Notes under the pieces: generated by a model
The model's database searches: none
What the model saw: the letters and a program-made list of their open reading frames with translations, nothing else
Told to the model about the DNA's origin: nothing
NCBI RefSeq assembly: GCF_937967675.1
Contig: NZ_CALBSN010000106.1
Span: 1-9,185, forward strand
Reading direction: 5' to 3'
DNA length: 9,185 nt
Origin: an uncultured Flavobacterium sp.
GTDB lineage: Bacteria > Bacteroidota > Bacteroidia > Flavobacteriales > Flavobacteriaceae
Translations under genes and position numbers: made by a program
In this document: in pieces, positions 1 to 6,447 of the stretch
How the letters are laid out: every line of letters begins with the position of its first letter
Position numbering within the stretch: the first letter of the stretch is position 1

Positions 1-1675
1 CAGCAGTTTTCGTTAAATGTGTATAAACAGTCGTGGTTTTTATACTCGAATGCCCTAAAAATTGCTGAATGTAGCGGATATCCGTGCCGTTTTCTAATAA
101 ATGTGTCGCAAAACTATGACGCAATGTATGTACCGTAGCCTTCTTCTCTAAACCTGATAACTTTATAGCATTACGCATCACCTGTTGTACACTTCCTGTA
201 CTATAAGGCTCGCCCGCAAACTGACCCTCAAAAACATAATGTTTACCCTTATAAAGTTCTCTATAAAGCTGTAAAGAAGTAACAATAGAGTAGGGCAACA
301 TAACCATTCTATCTTTCTTACCCTTAGCATTCTTAACATGAATCTTGTGTTCCTCAAATAAAATATCACTCCATTTCAAACTCACAATCTCACTCACACG
401 CAAGCCAGCTCCATAACCTATCAACAACAAAAGCTTGTGTTTCGGATTATCTACAACTTTAAAAATCTGCAAACATTCCTCCATAGTCAATACAACAGGC
501 AACTTTTTCTCCTTCTTTGGTCGTGGAAGCACAAAACTATAATCAACCTTCCCTAAAACTTGCTGATAATAAAATTGAACCCCATTCACCATACTATGTC
601 CACTCGTAGCAGACAAACCACGCTCCATCAAAGAGCCTAAAAAACGAATAATTTCCTCCCTAGCAACTTCCTCAGGATTTCGAAACTCAAAAAAGCGTAA
701 AAATTGAATAAAAGCACCACAATACGTTCGCAAGGTTGAACTACTATAATTCAAAGCCAATAAAGTGTCAATCATCTTACTTAAATAACTTTGAGCTTGC
801 TCTGGAACCAAATCCAGTAAGCTTTTCTTCGTTTTAGATAAGTCCAATTGTTTTTTATTAGGCAAATTTCGTTTATCCAAATAATTCTTAGGAAGCAAAG
901 AGGTAATACTAATGCTAGAAGATTCAAACTGTAAATGCAAAGAATCCATCACAACAGGAGCAGCCGGAAGCAAATAACACCCCTTAATCTTACTGTAGCG
1001 AGCCATCGAAAAACGCTTTAATTTCTCATGAACCGCAACCATTTTAGGAACATGAACTTCCATCCAAGTCACATCTTCTAAATGAGGCAAAACCCTAATA
1101 TTCCCTTTACCAACAAACGAATCTTTAACAAAATAATCCGTACCAAAAAAGTCAGAAATGCCTAAAATCTGTTCCACCTCATGCTTCACAACTTCATTTC
1201 TAAAAACCATATAGCTTTTATAATTTCCGCTCCAATAAACCCCTTTAGTATTCAAAAGTTGTTTACTAACTTCATGATGAAAATGCATCTTAAAAACCCA
1301 ATATTTACCAATACTTGGCAACAATTGTAACTTCAATTTATCCGAAGTTATCACAGTTGGTTTATGTTCAGGATTGTTCAACGAAGAACCTAACTGAAGA
1401 GCGCTTGAAGAAGCTATGGGTGAAAGGTCACGGTTATCAACACCGGTCACCATATTAGGAATAGAAGATTCAGTAACCACCACTAAATCCGGAAAATGAG
1501 AACGTAATAAATGATAAGAAGCCTTAGAATAATCCAAATACCAACACCTACGAGAACCACTATAAGTAGCACCAAGACGTTTTAAAACGGCAATAATTTC
1601 AAAATCCTTATCAAAAAACACCCCAATGCGATAAGCACCATGGTGAAAAATCTTTTCAATACGTAAACTCTTCAT
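1..1675 (-). CDS. Tyrosine recombinase/integrase (3' end beyond window)
   Basis: Cuts and rejoins DNA through a phosphotyrosine intermediate, as in the XerC/XerD/phage integrase family. The frame is open from ATG at 1675-1673 to the left edge, giving 558 codons without a stop. The catalytic set is intact: R426 (GLRVSE), K451 in the beta-hairpin (AKGKKDR), H516 and R519 (HTLRHS), H542 (LGHSS) and nucleophile Y551 (TVYTHL). Only a few C-terminal residues should be missing. A SAM-like core-binding domain lies at about 285-390. Residues 1-250 are extra compared with the roughly 300-residue XerC/D proteins. They appear to hold three degenerate copies of one module (about 9-62, 119-172, 199-250), each with an aromatic-Ser pair seven or eight residues before a Tyr (Y38-S39/Y46, W148-S149/Y155, Y227-S228/Y234). 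The role (element integration, inversion or other) cannot be told from this window. No tRNA or att core is recognisable. The family call is secure; the triplication is my reading. Confidence 0.93.
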   Translation of the reverse strand, partial: MKSLRIEKIFHHGAYRIGVFFDKDFEIIAVLKRLGATYSGSRRCWYLDYSKASYHLLRSHFPDLVVVTESSIPNMVTGVDNRDLSPIASSSALQLGSSLNNPEHKPTVITSDKLKLQLLPSIGKYWVFKMHFHHEVSKQLLNTKGVYWSGNYKSYMVFRNEVVKHEVEQILGISDFFGTDYFVKDSFVGKGNIRVLPHLEDVTWMEVHVPKMVAVHEKLKRFSMARYSKIKGCYLLPAAPVVMDSLHLQFESSSISITSLLPKNYLDKRNLPNKKQLDLSKTKKSLLDLVPEQAQSYLSKMIDTLLALNYSSSTLRTYCGAFIQFLRFFEFRNPEEVAREEIIRFLGSLMERGLSATSGHSMVNGVQFYYQQVLGKVDYSFVLPRPKKEKKLPVVLTMEECLQIFKVVDNPKHKLLLLIGYGAGLRVSEIVSLKWSDILFEEHKIHVKNAKGKKDRMVMLPYSIVTSLQLYRELYKGKHYVFEGQFAGEPYSTGSVQQVMRNAIKLSGLEKKATVHTLRHSFATHLLENGTDIRYIQQFLGHSSIKTTTVYTHLTKTA

Positions 1676-1709
1676 GGCAAATACAAAATTTAAATGGCTT
1701 ATAATGATA

Positions 1710-1737
1710 CAAATATAAAAAAAAAATATAATTCCAA
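1710..1737 (-). promoter_or_regulatory. Predicted promoter of the recombinase gene
   Basis: On the minus strand a perfect Bacteroidetes -7 box, TATATTTG (1717-1710), follows a TTG (1737-1735) after 17 bases. Transcription would start near 1704, leaving a leader of about 28 nt before ATG 1675. No clear Shine-Dalgarno sequence is seen, which is normal in this phylum. The TTG is weak because the spacer is at the short end of the usual range. Confidence 0.5.
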
Positions 1738-1747
1738 AACAAAATAT

Positions 1748-1786
1748 CACCACCGTCACTTCGAAATAACACCACCGTCACTTCGA
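1748..1786. repeat. Two 17-bp perfect direct repeats
   Basis: CACCACCGTCACTTCGA occurs at 1748-1764 and again at 1770-1786, separated by 5 bases (22-bp repeat distance). The pair lies just upstream of the recombinase promoter and its second copy runs into the hairpin at 1782-1836. Two copies alone do not make a CRISPR. They may be recombinase or regulator binding sites, or part of an interspersed Flavobacterium intergenic repeat. Confidence 0.8.
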
Positions 1787-1836
1787 GTGTTTTTAAGTTG
1801 TAAAGCCTAAGATTTACAATTTAAAAATGTATCGAG
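1782..1836. repeat. Long inverted repeat (hairpin) upstream of recombinase
   Basis: A 15-base arm at 1790-1804 pairs with 1813-1827, with a single G.T pair and an 8-base loop. The TCGA at 1783-1786 can pair with the TCGA at 1832-1835, lengthening the stem past a short imperfect section. The ends (GTCACTTCGAGTG on the left, TATCGAGAACT on the right) resemble, from memory, a repeat scattered through Flavobacterium intergenic regions. A smaller hairpin, TCGAT-CAAA-ATCGA, follows at 1873-1886. No U-tract suited to a terminator adjoins it. Confidence 0.7.
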
Positions 1837-1930
1837 AACTATAGAAACAATACAACATCATACTTTGTCAAGTCGATCAAAATCGAGACTACATAGATAC
1901 TAAGAAGATGTTGAGTACATAAATTGTAAA

Positions 1931-2095
1931 TATAGCACTGATATAGCATAGATATAGCACTGATATAGTATAGATAATGCATAGATAAAACAAAGTTAGT
2001 GTATGCTTAGTGTATGAATAGTGTATGCTTTAAGTATGCGGAGTGTATGCCAGAAGTATGGATACTATATAGATGAAGTATGCTAGAAGTACGTT
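1931..2095. repeat. Array of fifteen degenerate 11-bp tandem repeats
   Basis: Cutting the sequence every 11 bases from 1931 gives fifteen related units with no phase slip. The first four alternate as two 22-bp pairs differing at one base: TATAGCACTGA + TATAGCATAGA (1931-1952), then TATAGCACTGA + TATAGTATAGA (1953-1974). Later units drift toward TAGTGTATGCT (1997, 2008, 2019) and AGAAGTATGGA-like forms (2030-2095). The units at 1986 and 2063 are the most diverged. A fainter 11-base rhythm continues back to about 1887. Because 11 is not a multiple of three and every frame is full of TAG/TAA, the array is non-coding. The period is close to one DNA helical turn, so related bases recur on nearly the same face. 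It lies about 255 bp upstream of the recombinase start. Function unknown. Confidence 0.85.
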
Positions 2096-2118
2096 TTAGC
2101 TTTTTAAAATTTGTACAA

Positions 2119-2148
2119 ACAAAAAAAAGCGTCACTTTCGTAACGCTT
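2119..2148 (-). terminator. Intrinsic terminator of the DUF6452-DUF6048 operon
   Basis: Read on the minus strand, AAGCGT (2148-2143) pairs with ACGCTT (2132-2127) around a 10-base loop with two possible extra inner pairs, and is followed directly by a run of eight T. It starts 7 bases after the stop codon of the upstream gene, exactly where an operon-ending terminator is expected. It also separates the envelope operon from the repeat array and recombinase. Confidence 0.85.
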
Positions 2149-2154
2149 CAATAA

Positions 2155-2871
2155 TTATTTTTTCTCTGTAATAGTTTTGTTTTTCTTGTAAATCGGGATG
2201 AAATAACTCAAAGTATAATTAAATCCTGCTCCAAATTTTCCATCATACGTTCGGTTGTAGCCAGGGATGAAAAGATTATCAAATCCATCTGGTTTTTTGT
2301 TAGAAACCAAATAGTTCAATCGTACCGAAAATCCCATGTATAAGTTGTGGAATAGTTCCGCTTTAATTCCTCCTACGATTTCTACCCAACTTGCCGTTAA
2401 ACCATCATATTCTTTTCCTGAAATTACAACATGCTCTCCGTAATAATTTGTTGGATCATAGATTTTATAACTGTTTAATGTATGAGTAAAACTACTTACG
2501 CCATAACGCATCCCTACATAAATCATGTTTTCCATATCCAACCAATTCTCAAACGAATTGTAATCAAAACCTACTTTAAAATACGTTCCTTTTGTGGTAA
2601 AGTTTAATCGGTCATCGTCTACGGTTTTGTTTTCGTTTCCAAGTTCACCCGCTAGGTAAAAACGCTTGGTTAAACGATAATCTCCTACCGCTTCAAAACC
2701 ACGATAGTCTTTTTCGTAAAACGAACGCGCAATTTTATGTAAATCGGCACCTAAACGTAATCCATAACGTTCCGGATATACCACTTTTGCTGTGTCTTTA
2801 GTCTGTGCATTTCCTAATAAAGAAAAGCAAACCAAGCCCAGACTAAAAATAAATCTTAACATGTACTTCAT
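2155..2871 (-). CDS. DUF6048 family outer-membrane-type protein
   Basis: A 238-residue protein recognised from memory as the Bacteroidetes DUF6048 family; function unknown. A signal peptide covers about residues 1-21 (Lys/Arg start, hydrophobic core, LLGNA cleavage region before QTKD). The mature part has many short alternating aromatic/hydrophobic stretches typical of beta strands, such as YFKVGFDY, MIYVGMRYGVSSF, LYMGFSVRLNYL and FGAGFNYTLSYFIPIY, so a small outer-membrane beta-barrel is likely. A basic KKNK tail follows the last strand. Its start overlaps the end of the DUF6452 lipoprotein gene by 29 bases (20 if Met4 at 2862 is used), which implies translational coupling and a shared role in the envelope. 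A terminator follows the stop at once. Confidence 0.85.
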   Translation of the reverse strand: MKYMLRFIFSLGLVCFSLLGNAQTKDTAKVVYPERYGLRLGADLHKIARSFYEKDYRGFEAVGDYRLTKRFYLAGELGNENKTVDDDRLNFTTKGTYFKVGFDYNSFENWLDMENMIYVGMRYGVSSFTHTLNSYKIYDPTNYYGEHVVISGKEYDGLTASWVEIVGGIKAELFHNLYMGFSVRLNYLVSNKKPDGFDNLFIPGYNRTYDGKFGAGFNYTLSYFIPIYKKNKTITEKK

Positions 2872-3346
2872 TTTCGGTTTCTATATTAGGTTGTAGCACT
2901 TCTATACTTTGAATCCAATTGTTGCCATCAACGGTTAATTCAATAGGATTAGTATCATTCAAATAAAACAAGGTTTTAAAACCACAAGCACGAGAAATAT
3001 ATTCATCTACTCGCTGATAATTAAATGTAATTTCATCAACATTATCGTTTGTAGTATTGGTATCGCTCCCGTTTTGAATAAAATTCAAAGTGGTAACATC
3101 TGCCGTTGTTCTTAATGGAACTTCAATTTTAGAAACATTGTTAAATGCTTTGCCTTCAGAAAATGTGGGTGCTATCACCCCTAAATTCGTTACGTTCTTC
3201 AAAACGCTAGGATCAGCAGCATCGTAAAACTCAATAATTACTCTTGGTGTTACAGGTGTTCCACTTGCACAAATATCATCTTTTTCGCAGTTCCAAAACG
3301 AAACCGCTAAAAGCAAGGATAGGGTTATAAAAACTATTTTTTTCAT
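2843..3346 (-). CDS. DUF6452 family lipoprotein
   Basis: A 167-residue small lipoprotein, recognised from memory as DUF6452, a Bacteroidetes family of unknown function. Residues 1-19 form a lipoprotein signal and C20 is the likely lipidated cysteine (SFWNC; Asn at -1 is unusual, but Bacteroidetes lipoboxes are loose). The next residues, EKDD, are acidic and lysine-containing, like the lipoprotein export signals that send Bacteroidetes lipoproteins to the cell surface; surface exposure is therefore an inference. C26 and C121 could form a disulfide. The rest is beta-rich with no enzyme motif. It overlaps the downstream DUF6048 gene. The two probably form an operon behind rlmD, from which they are separated by a 127-bp palindromic element. 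I see no convincing promoter directly upstream. Confidence 0.82.
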   Translation of the reverse strand: MKKIVFITLSLLLAVSFWNCEKDDICASGTPVTPRVIIEFYDAADPSVLKNVTNLGVIAPTFSEGKAFNNVSKIEVPLRTTADVTTLNFIQNGSDTNTTNDNVDEITFNYQRVDEYISRACGFKTLFYLNDTNPIELTVDGNNWIQSIEVLQPNIETENEVHVKIYF

Positions 3347-3360
3347 AAATTTTTTATTTT

Positions 3361-3487
3361 ACCACATAGACACCTAGTTTTTCAAAATGAATTGAGACGT
3401 GACACTTTTCATAGTTTTCATAGCGCTGTGTTAATGAAATGCTATGTTTATCTCAAAAAAAAATGGTTTTCTATGTTTCTATGTGGT
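3361..3487. repeat. Palindromic intergenic element with nested inverted repeats
   Basis: The element is bounded by a perfect 10-bp inverted repeat, ACCACATAGA (3361-3370) and TCTATGTGGT (3478-3487). Inside lie two more nested pairs: TTGAGA/TCTCAA (3392-3397, 3451-3456) and CATAGC/GCTATG (3419-3424, 3441-3446). The whole 127 bp can fold into one long interrupted hairpin. It fills nearly all of the gap between rlmD and the DUF6452 gene. From memory, similar 'accacatagaaacatag' sequences recur between genes in Flavobacterium, so it is likely an interspersed repeat; it encodes nothing itself. Confidence 0.7.
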
Positions 3488-3497
3488 TTAAATTTAA

Positions 3498-4910
3498 TTA
3501 TCTTTTTTCTAAAAGAACCACATTTTCCACATGATGCGTTTGAGGGAACATATCCACAGGACGCACACGAACTACTTTATATTTCTCATCCATCAAAGCC
3601 AAATCACGCGCTTGTGTTGCCGAATTACAGCTTACATACACAATTCTAGGTACATCCGTTTTCAATAACATGTCTACCACATCTTTGTGCATTCCGTCAC
3701 GTGGTGGATCGGTGATGATAACATCAGGTTGTCCGTGTTGGTTGATGAACTCGTCGTTGAAAACGTTTTTCATATCCCCCACATAAAACTCACAATTTGT
3801 AATGTTATTGCGTTCGGCATTCGCTTTTGCATCAACAATCGCTTCTGGAACAGCTTCAACACCAATTACTTTTTTCGCTTTTTTCGAAACGAATTGCGCA
3901 ATAGTTCCCGTTCCGGTATATAAATCGTATACCGTTTCGTTCCCAGTTAAACCTGCAAATTCTCTAGTAATTTTGTACAATTCATACGCTTGGTCCGAAT
4001 TGGTTTGATAGAACGATTTCGCATTAATACTAAAATGCAAACCTTCCATTTCTTCTAAAATATAATCACGACCTTTGAACAAAATAATGTCTTGGTCATA
4101 CAACGTATCATTCAATTTCTGATTGATAACATATTGCAACGACGTAATTTGAGGAAATCGATCAGCTAAGAAATTCATCATTAGTTCAATTCCGTTTTTA
4201 TCGTTTTCAAAAAACTGAAGCAACACCATAATTTCACCCGTTGAAGCAGTACGAATCATTAAGGTTCTTAGTAATCCTTCTGTAGCTCTTGCGTTGAAGA
4301 ATGTTAAACCGTTTTCGTTAGCAAATCGTTTGATTTCATTACGAATTTCGTTGGATGGATCTTCTTGTAAATGACATTTCTCAATATCTAAAATCTTATC
4401 CCACATTCTTGGAATATGAAATCCCAACGCATTTTTATTATCAAATTCAGTTCCCGATTGAATTTCGGCATCGGTCATCCAACGCGCATTTGAGAAACCA
4501 AATTCCATTTTATTTCGGTAGAATAATTGTTTTTCTGAACCTAAAATTGGTTCGAATTCTGGTAATTCAATCTTACCAATTCGCTTTAAATTATTGTAAA
4601 CTTCCTGATTTTTATAGAACAATTGTTGGCTGTACTTCATGTTTTGCCATTTGCAACCACCACAAGCCCCAAAATGCTCACAAACTGGGTCGATTCTATG
4701 TTCTGAAAATTCGTGGATTTTTATAGCTTTACCTTCGTAGTAGGCTTTTCTTTTCTTCATGGTTTGCACATCTACCACATCGCCTGGTACTACATTTGGA
4801 AGAAATATTACTTTACCATCAGGAGCTTTTGCTACTGATACACCTTTTGCACCTGCATCAAGGATTTTTACGTTTTCGAATACGATTTTTTCTGTTCTCT
4901 TTTTTCCCAT
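3498..4910 (-). CDS. rlmD: 23S rRNA (uracil-C5) methyltransferase RlmD
   Basis: Transfers a methyl group from S-adenosylmethionine to C5 of a uracil in 23S rRNA (U1939 in E. coli). The 470-residue protein has an N-terminal TRAM RNA-binding domain (about 1-60) and [4Fe-4S] ligands C77, C83, C86 (C-x5-C-x2-C) and C179. Its Rossmann methyltransferase domain has DLYTGTGTIAQF (329-340), DPPRDG (401-406), the nucleophilic cysteine C428 (YVSCNS) and the general base E462 (HHVENVV). S430 replaces the usual Pro of SCNP. ATG 4910 is chosen over an in-frame ATG at 4979: the extra 23 residues do not fit the TRAM start, and the -7 promoter box lies inside that extension. RlmCD-type relatives are possible, but the RlmD assignment suits this phylum. 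Confidence 0.92.
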   Translation of the reverse strand: MGKKRTEKIVFENVKILDAGAKGVSVAKAPDGKVIFLPNVVPGDVVDVQTMKKRKAYYEGKAIKIHEFSEHRIDPVCEHFGACGGCKWQNMKYSQQLFYKNQEVYNNLKRIGKIELPEFEPILGSEKQLFYRNKMEFGFSNARWMTDAEIQSGTEFDNKNALGFHIPRMWDKILDIEKCHLQEDPSNEIRNEIKRFANENGLTFFNARATEGLLRTLMIRTASTGEIMVLLQFFENDKNGIELMMNFLADRFPQITSLQYVINQKLNDTLYDQDIILFKGRDYILEEMEGLHFSINAKSFYQTNSDQAYELYKITREFAGLTGNETVYDLYTGTGTIAQFVSKKAKKVIGVEAVPEAIVDAKANAERNNITNCEFYVGDMKNVFNDEFINQHGQPDVIITDPPRDGMHKDVVDMLLKTDVPRIVYVSCNSATQARDLALMDEKYKVVRVRPVDMFPQTHHVENVVLLEKR

Positions 4911-4914
4911 GAGG

Positions 4915-4922
4915 CAAAAATA
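4915..4922 (-). promoter_or_regulatory. -7 promoter box just before rlmD
   Basis: TATTTTTG on the minus strand (4922-4915) matches TAnnTTTG exactly and ends only 4 bases before ATG 4910. Transcription would begin at or next to the start codon, giving a leaderless or nearly leaderless mRNA. No TTG is seen at the expected -33 distance, which lowers confidence. Confidence 0.4.
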
Positions 4923-4982
4923 AGAATTGTTCAGTGGATTTGATATGTTTTTTTTGATTTCTATAACTTTTAAAGCCAAGAG

Positions 4983-5015
4983 TTGTAGAATTCAATGGTT
5001 TTAATTGTATTTTAG
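4983..5015 (+). promoter_or_regulatory. Possible promoter of the DUF1003 gene
   Basis: TTG at 4983-4985 and TATTTTAG at 5008-5015, 22 bases apart, resemble the Bacteroidetes consensus with one mismatch in the -7 box. Transcription would start near 5020, about 14 nt before ATG 5034. It lies in the 123-bp divergent region shared with rlmD. Confidence 0.35.
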
Positions 5016-5033
5016 CTGAAATGTTTTTGAATT

Positions 5034-5732
5034 ATGAGAAACAATCCAACGTTTAAAAGTGCTATTTCCAATATTGATTTTCCTGAGCATGATAGAGTTT
5101 CAGGGAAAACAATTCGAACTTCCATTTTAAACCTAATTTTAGAAGATTTTCCCGATTTTGATGTGAATGATTCTATTGCTGTACAGGAATTGAATGTGTA
5201 TCGTGAAAAATACATTTCTAAATTTTTGCAAACCGAAATCAGTCAGTTATCAAAATTAGAAAAAGATGTAGTGCGGTCTTTAGGCGATGATACTTCGTTT
5301 GTAGCCAAAGTAGAAGAAGAAGTCGATACTCGAAATTACGGACAAATTGTAGCGGATAAAGTGGCAGCATTTGGAGGAAGTTGGACCTTTATTATTGCTT
5401 TTTTTATTTTCATTACCATTTGGATTGGTTCCAACGTCATTATTTTTACGAACAAAGAATTCGATCCGTATCCCTTCATTTTATTGAATTTGATTTTATC
5501 ATGTGTGGCAGCATTGCAAGCGCCAGTCATTATGATGAGCCAAAACCGTCAGGAAGAAAAAGACCGTGAACGCGCCAAAAAAGATTACATGATTAATTTG
5601 AAATCAGAACTAGAAATTAGAATGTTAGACGATAAAATAGATCATTTGGTAATGCACCAACAACAGGAGTTAATCGAAATTCAAAAAGTGCAAATCGAAA
5701 TGATGAACGATATTTTGAACCGAATTAAGTAG
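5034..5732 (+). CDS. DUF1003 domain integral membrane protein
   Basis: A 232-residue inner-membrane protein of the DUF1003 family; its biochemical role is unknown. Residues 1-110 are cytoplasmic and mixed-charge. Two transmembrane helices follow at about 116-137 and 146-168, joined by a short loop containing the conserved FDPYPFILLN (143-152). After the second helix comes the family signature APVIMMSQNRQ (163-172), then a highly charged helical tail with coiled-coil character (about 171-230, including EEKDRERAKKDY and ELEIRMLDDKIDHL). This topology and motif set is diagnostic. ATG 5034 is the first start in frame after the candidate promoter. It diverges from rlmD and is followed after 30 bases by the DUF1697 gene, which has its own promoter. 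Confidence 0.9.
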   Translation: MRNNPTFKSAISNIDFPEHDRVSGKTIRTSILNLILEDFPDFDVNDSIAVQELNVYREKYISKFLQTEISQLSKLEKDVVRSLGDDTSFVAKVEEEVDTRNYGQIVADKVAAFGGSWTFIIAFFIFITIWIGSNVIIFTNKEFDPYPFILLNLILSCVAALQAPVIMMSQNRQEEKDRERAKKDYMINLKSELEIRMLDDKIDHLVMHQQQELIEIQKVQIEMMNDILNRIK

Positions 5733-5747
5733 GAAATTCTATTTTTG
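5715..5747 (+). promoter_or_regulatory. Promoter of the DUF1697 gene, overlapping the DUF1003 stop
   Basis: TTG at 5715-5717 is followed after 22 bases by TATTTTTG at 5740-5747, a perfect -7 box. Transcription would start near 5752, about 11 nt before ATG 5763. The -33 element lies inside the last codons of the DUF1003 gene. The TTG at 5745-5747, which could be mistaken for a start codon, is part of this box. Confidence 0.55.
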
Positions 5748-5762
5748 CACCAAATTACACAA

Positions 5763-6302
5763 ATGAAAACCCATTTAGCTTTACTTCGCGGAATTAATGT
5801 TTCCGGTCATAACATGATTAAAATGGACGTTTTGAAAACGCTTTTAGAAAACGCGGGATTTCAAAATGTGCGTACTTATATTCAGTCAGGAAACGTTTTT
5901 GTGGATTCGGAAGAAGAACACGGTGCGAGTGTTGGGTTTAAAATCAAACAAGAAATTTTCAAAGAATTAGGATTGGAAGTTCCTGTGGTGGTTATTGCTA
6001 AAGAAGATTTGGAAGCGTGTTTCAAAAACAATCCTTATCTGAAAGAAAAAGACTGTGATACCAAGAAATTATACGTAGCATTTTTATCGAAAGAATTACA
6101 AGGAAGCGCTATTAATGATTTAAAAATCAGTCAATTCAAACCCGATGAAGCAGCTATTGATAAAAATAAAATCTTCATCAAATATGCTGTTGGAGCAGGA
6201 AAAACAAGATTAGACCAAAAGTATATAGAGAAGAAATTAAACGTTGTTGCCACAATTAGAAATTGGAATACAGTTACGACTTTACTAGAAATGTTTGGAT
6301 AG
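5763..6302 (+). CDS. DUF1697 domain-containing protein
   Basis: A 179-residue protein spanning the usual full length of the DUF1697 family; its molecular function is unknown and it is probably cytosolic (no signal or membrane segment). The family hallmarks are present: an N-terminal strand running into LLRGINVSGHN (7-17), then MDVLKTLLENAGF (21-33), YIQSGNVFV (39-47), and the closing RNWNTVTTLLEMFG at the C-terminus. ATG 5763 is preferred to the in-frame TTG at 5745, because that TTG is the end of a -7 promoter box and the six extra residues do not match the family start. It appears monocistronic, with the rocD promoter 50 bases downstream. No terminator is visible after the stop. Confidence 0.9.
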   Translation: MKTHLALLRGINVSGHNMIKMDVLKTLLENAGFQNVRTYIQSGNVFVDSEEEHGASVGFKIKQEIFKELGLEVPVVVIAKEDLEACFKNNPYLKEKDCDTKKLYVAFLSKELQGSAINDLKISQFKPDEAAIDKNKIFIKYAVGAGKTRLDQKYIEKKLNVVATIRNWNTVTTLLEMFG

Positions 6303-6319
6303 CGATTAGTTACTGAAAA

Positions 6320-6367
6320 TTGAACTTGAATTTGATTTTTGAATTTGAATTTGAACTTGACTTTGAT
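6320..6367 (+). repeat. Hexamer TTGA-NN repeat tract upstream of rocD
   Basis: TTGA recurs eight times, at 6320, 6326, 6332, 6339, 6345, 6351, 6357 and 6363, with 6-base spacing except for one 7-base step. The tract covers the -33 region of the rocD promoter. Such TTGAAT runs are, from memory, common between Flavobacterium genes and are prone to slippage. Confidence 0.8.
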
Positions 6368-6380
6368 TTTTGTATTTTTG
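6351..6380 (+). promoter_or_regulatory. Promoter of rocD
   Basis: TTG at 6351-6353, 19 bases, then TATTTTTG at 6373-6380 is a near-ideal Bacteroidetes promoter. The start would fall near 6385, giving a leader of about 60 nt before ATG 6448, longer than elsewhere in this window. The -33 TTG is one unit of the hexamer repeat. Confidence 0.6.
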
Positions 6381-6411
6381 GCAACTATTCGGTTGATTTC
6401 TCACCACTAAG

Positions 6412-6428
6412 AAGGAATTGCGATGTAA
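6412..6428 (+). other. Start-stop mini-ORF in the rocD leader
   Basis: AAGGA (6412-6416), 6 bases, then ATG (6423-6425) directly followed by TAA (6426-6428). This is the clearest Shine-Dalgarno-like sequence in the window, yet it serves an ATG with no coding sequence, 19 bases before the rocD ATG. It may hold or deliver ribosomes, or be chance. Confidence 0.35.
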
Positions 6429-6447
6429 CAATCAACAACAAAATTTT

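Noticed and set aside
178..369. Minus-strand 63-codon frame inside the recombinase
   Set aside because: It reads a shifted frame of the recombinase's catalytic region, whose motifs are all in the other frame.
1748..1974. Repeats spaced 22 bp, considered as a CRISPR array
   Set aside because: Only two 17-bp copies with a 5-base spacer, and the later repeats are contiguous 11-bp units without spacers; no cas genes.
1..2154. Integron with cassette array
   Set aside because: The recombinase lacks the extra IntI-specific segment between its K and HxxR regions, and no cassette-like small genes or attC-type sites follow the array; the next genes are ordinary envelope genes.
3392..3649. Plus-strand 85-codon frame
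   Set aside because: Spans the palindromic element and the antisense of the rlmD 3' end; no family pattern or promoter.
4355..4726. Plus-strand 123-codon frame
   Set aside because: Antisense to the well-conserved Fe-S and central regions of rlmD; a shadow frame.
4911..4979. 23-residue N-terminal extension of RlmD
   Set aside because: Includes the -7 promoter box and does not match the start of the TRAM domain; ATG 4910 fits better.
5745..5762. TTG start for the DUF1697 gene
   Set aside because: The TTG is the last three bases of a perfect TATTTTTG promoter box.
6418..6447. TTG start for rocD, just after an AAGGA
   Set aside because: The ten added residues (Asn/Gln-rich) are unlike RocD N-termini, and ATG 6448 matches the family.
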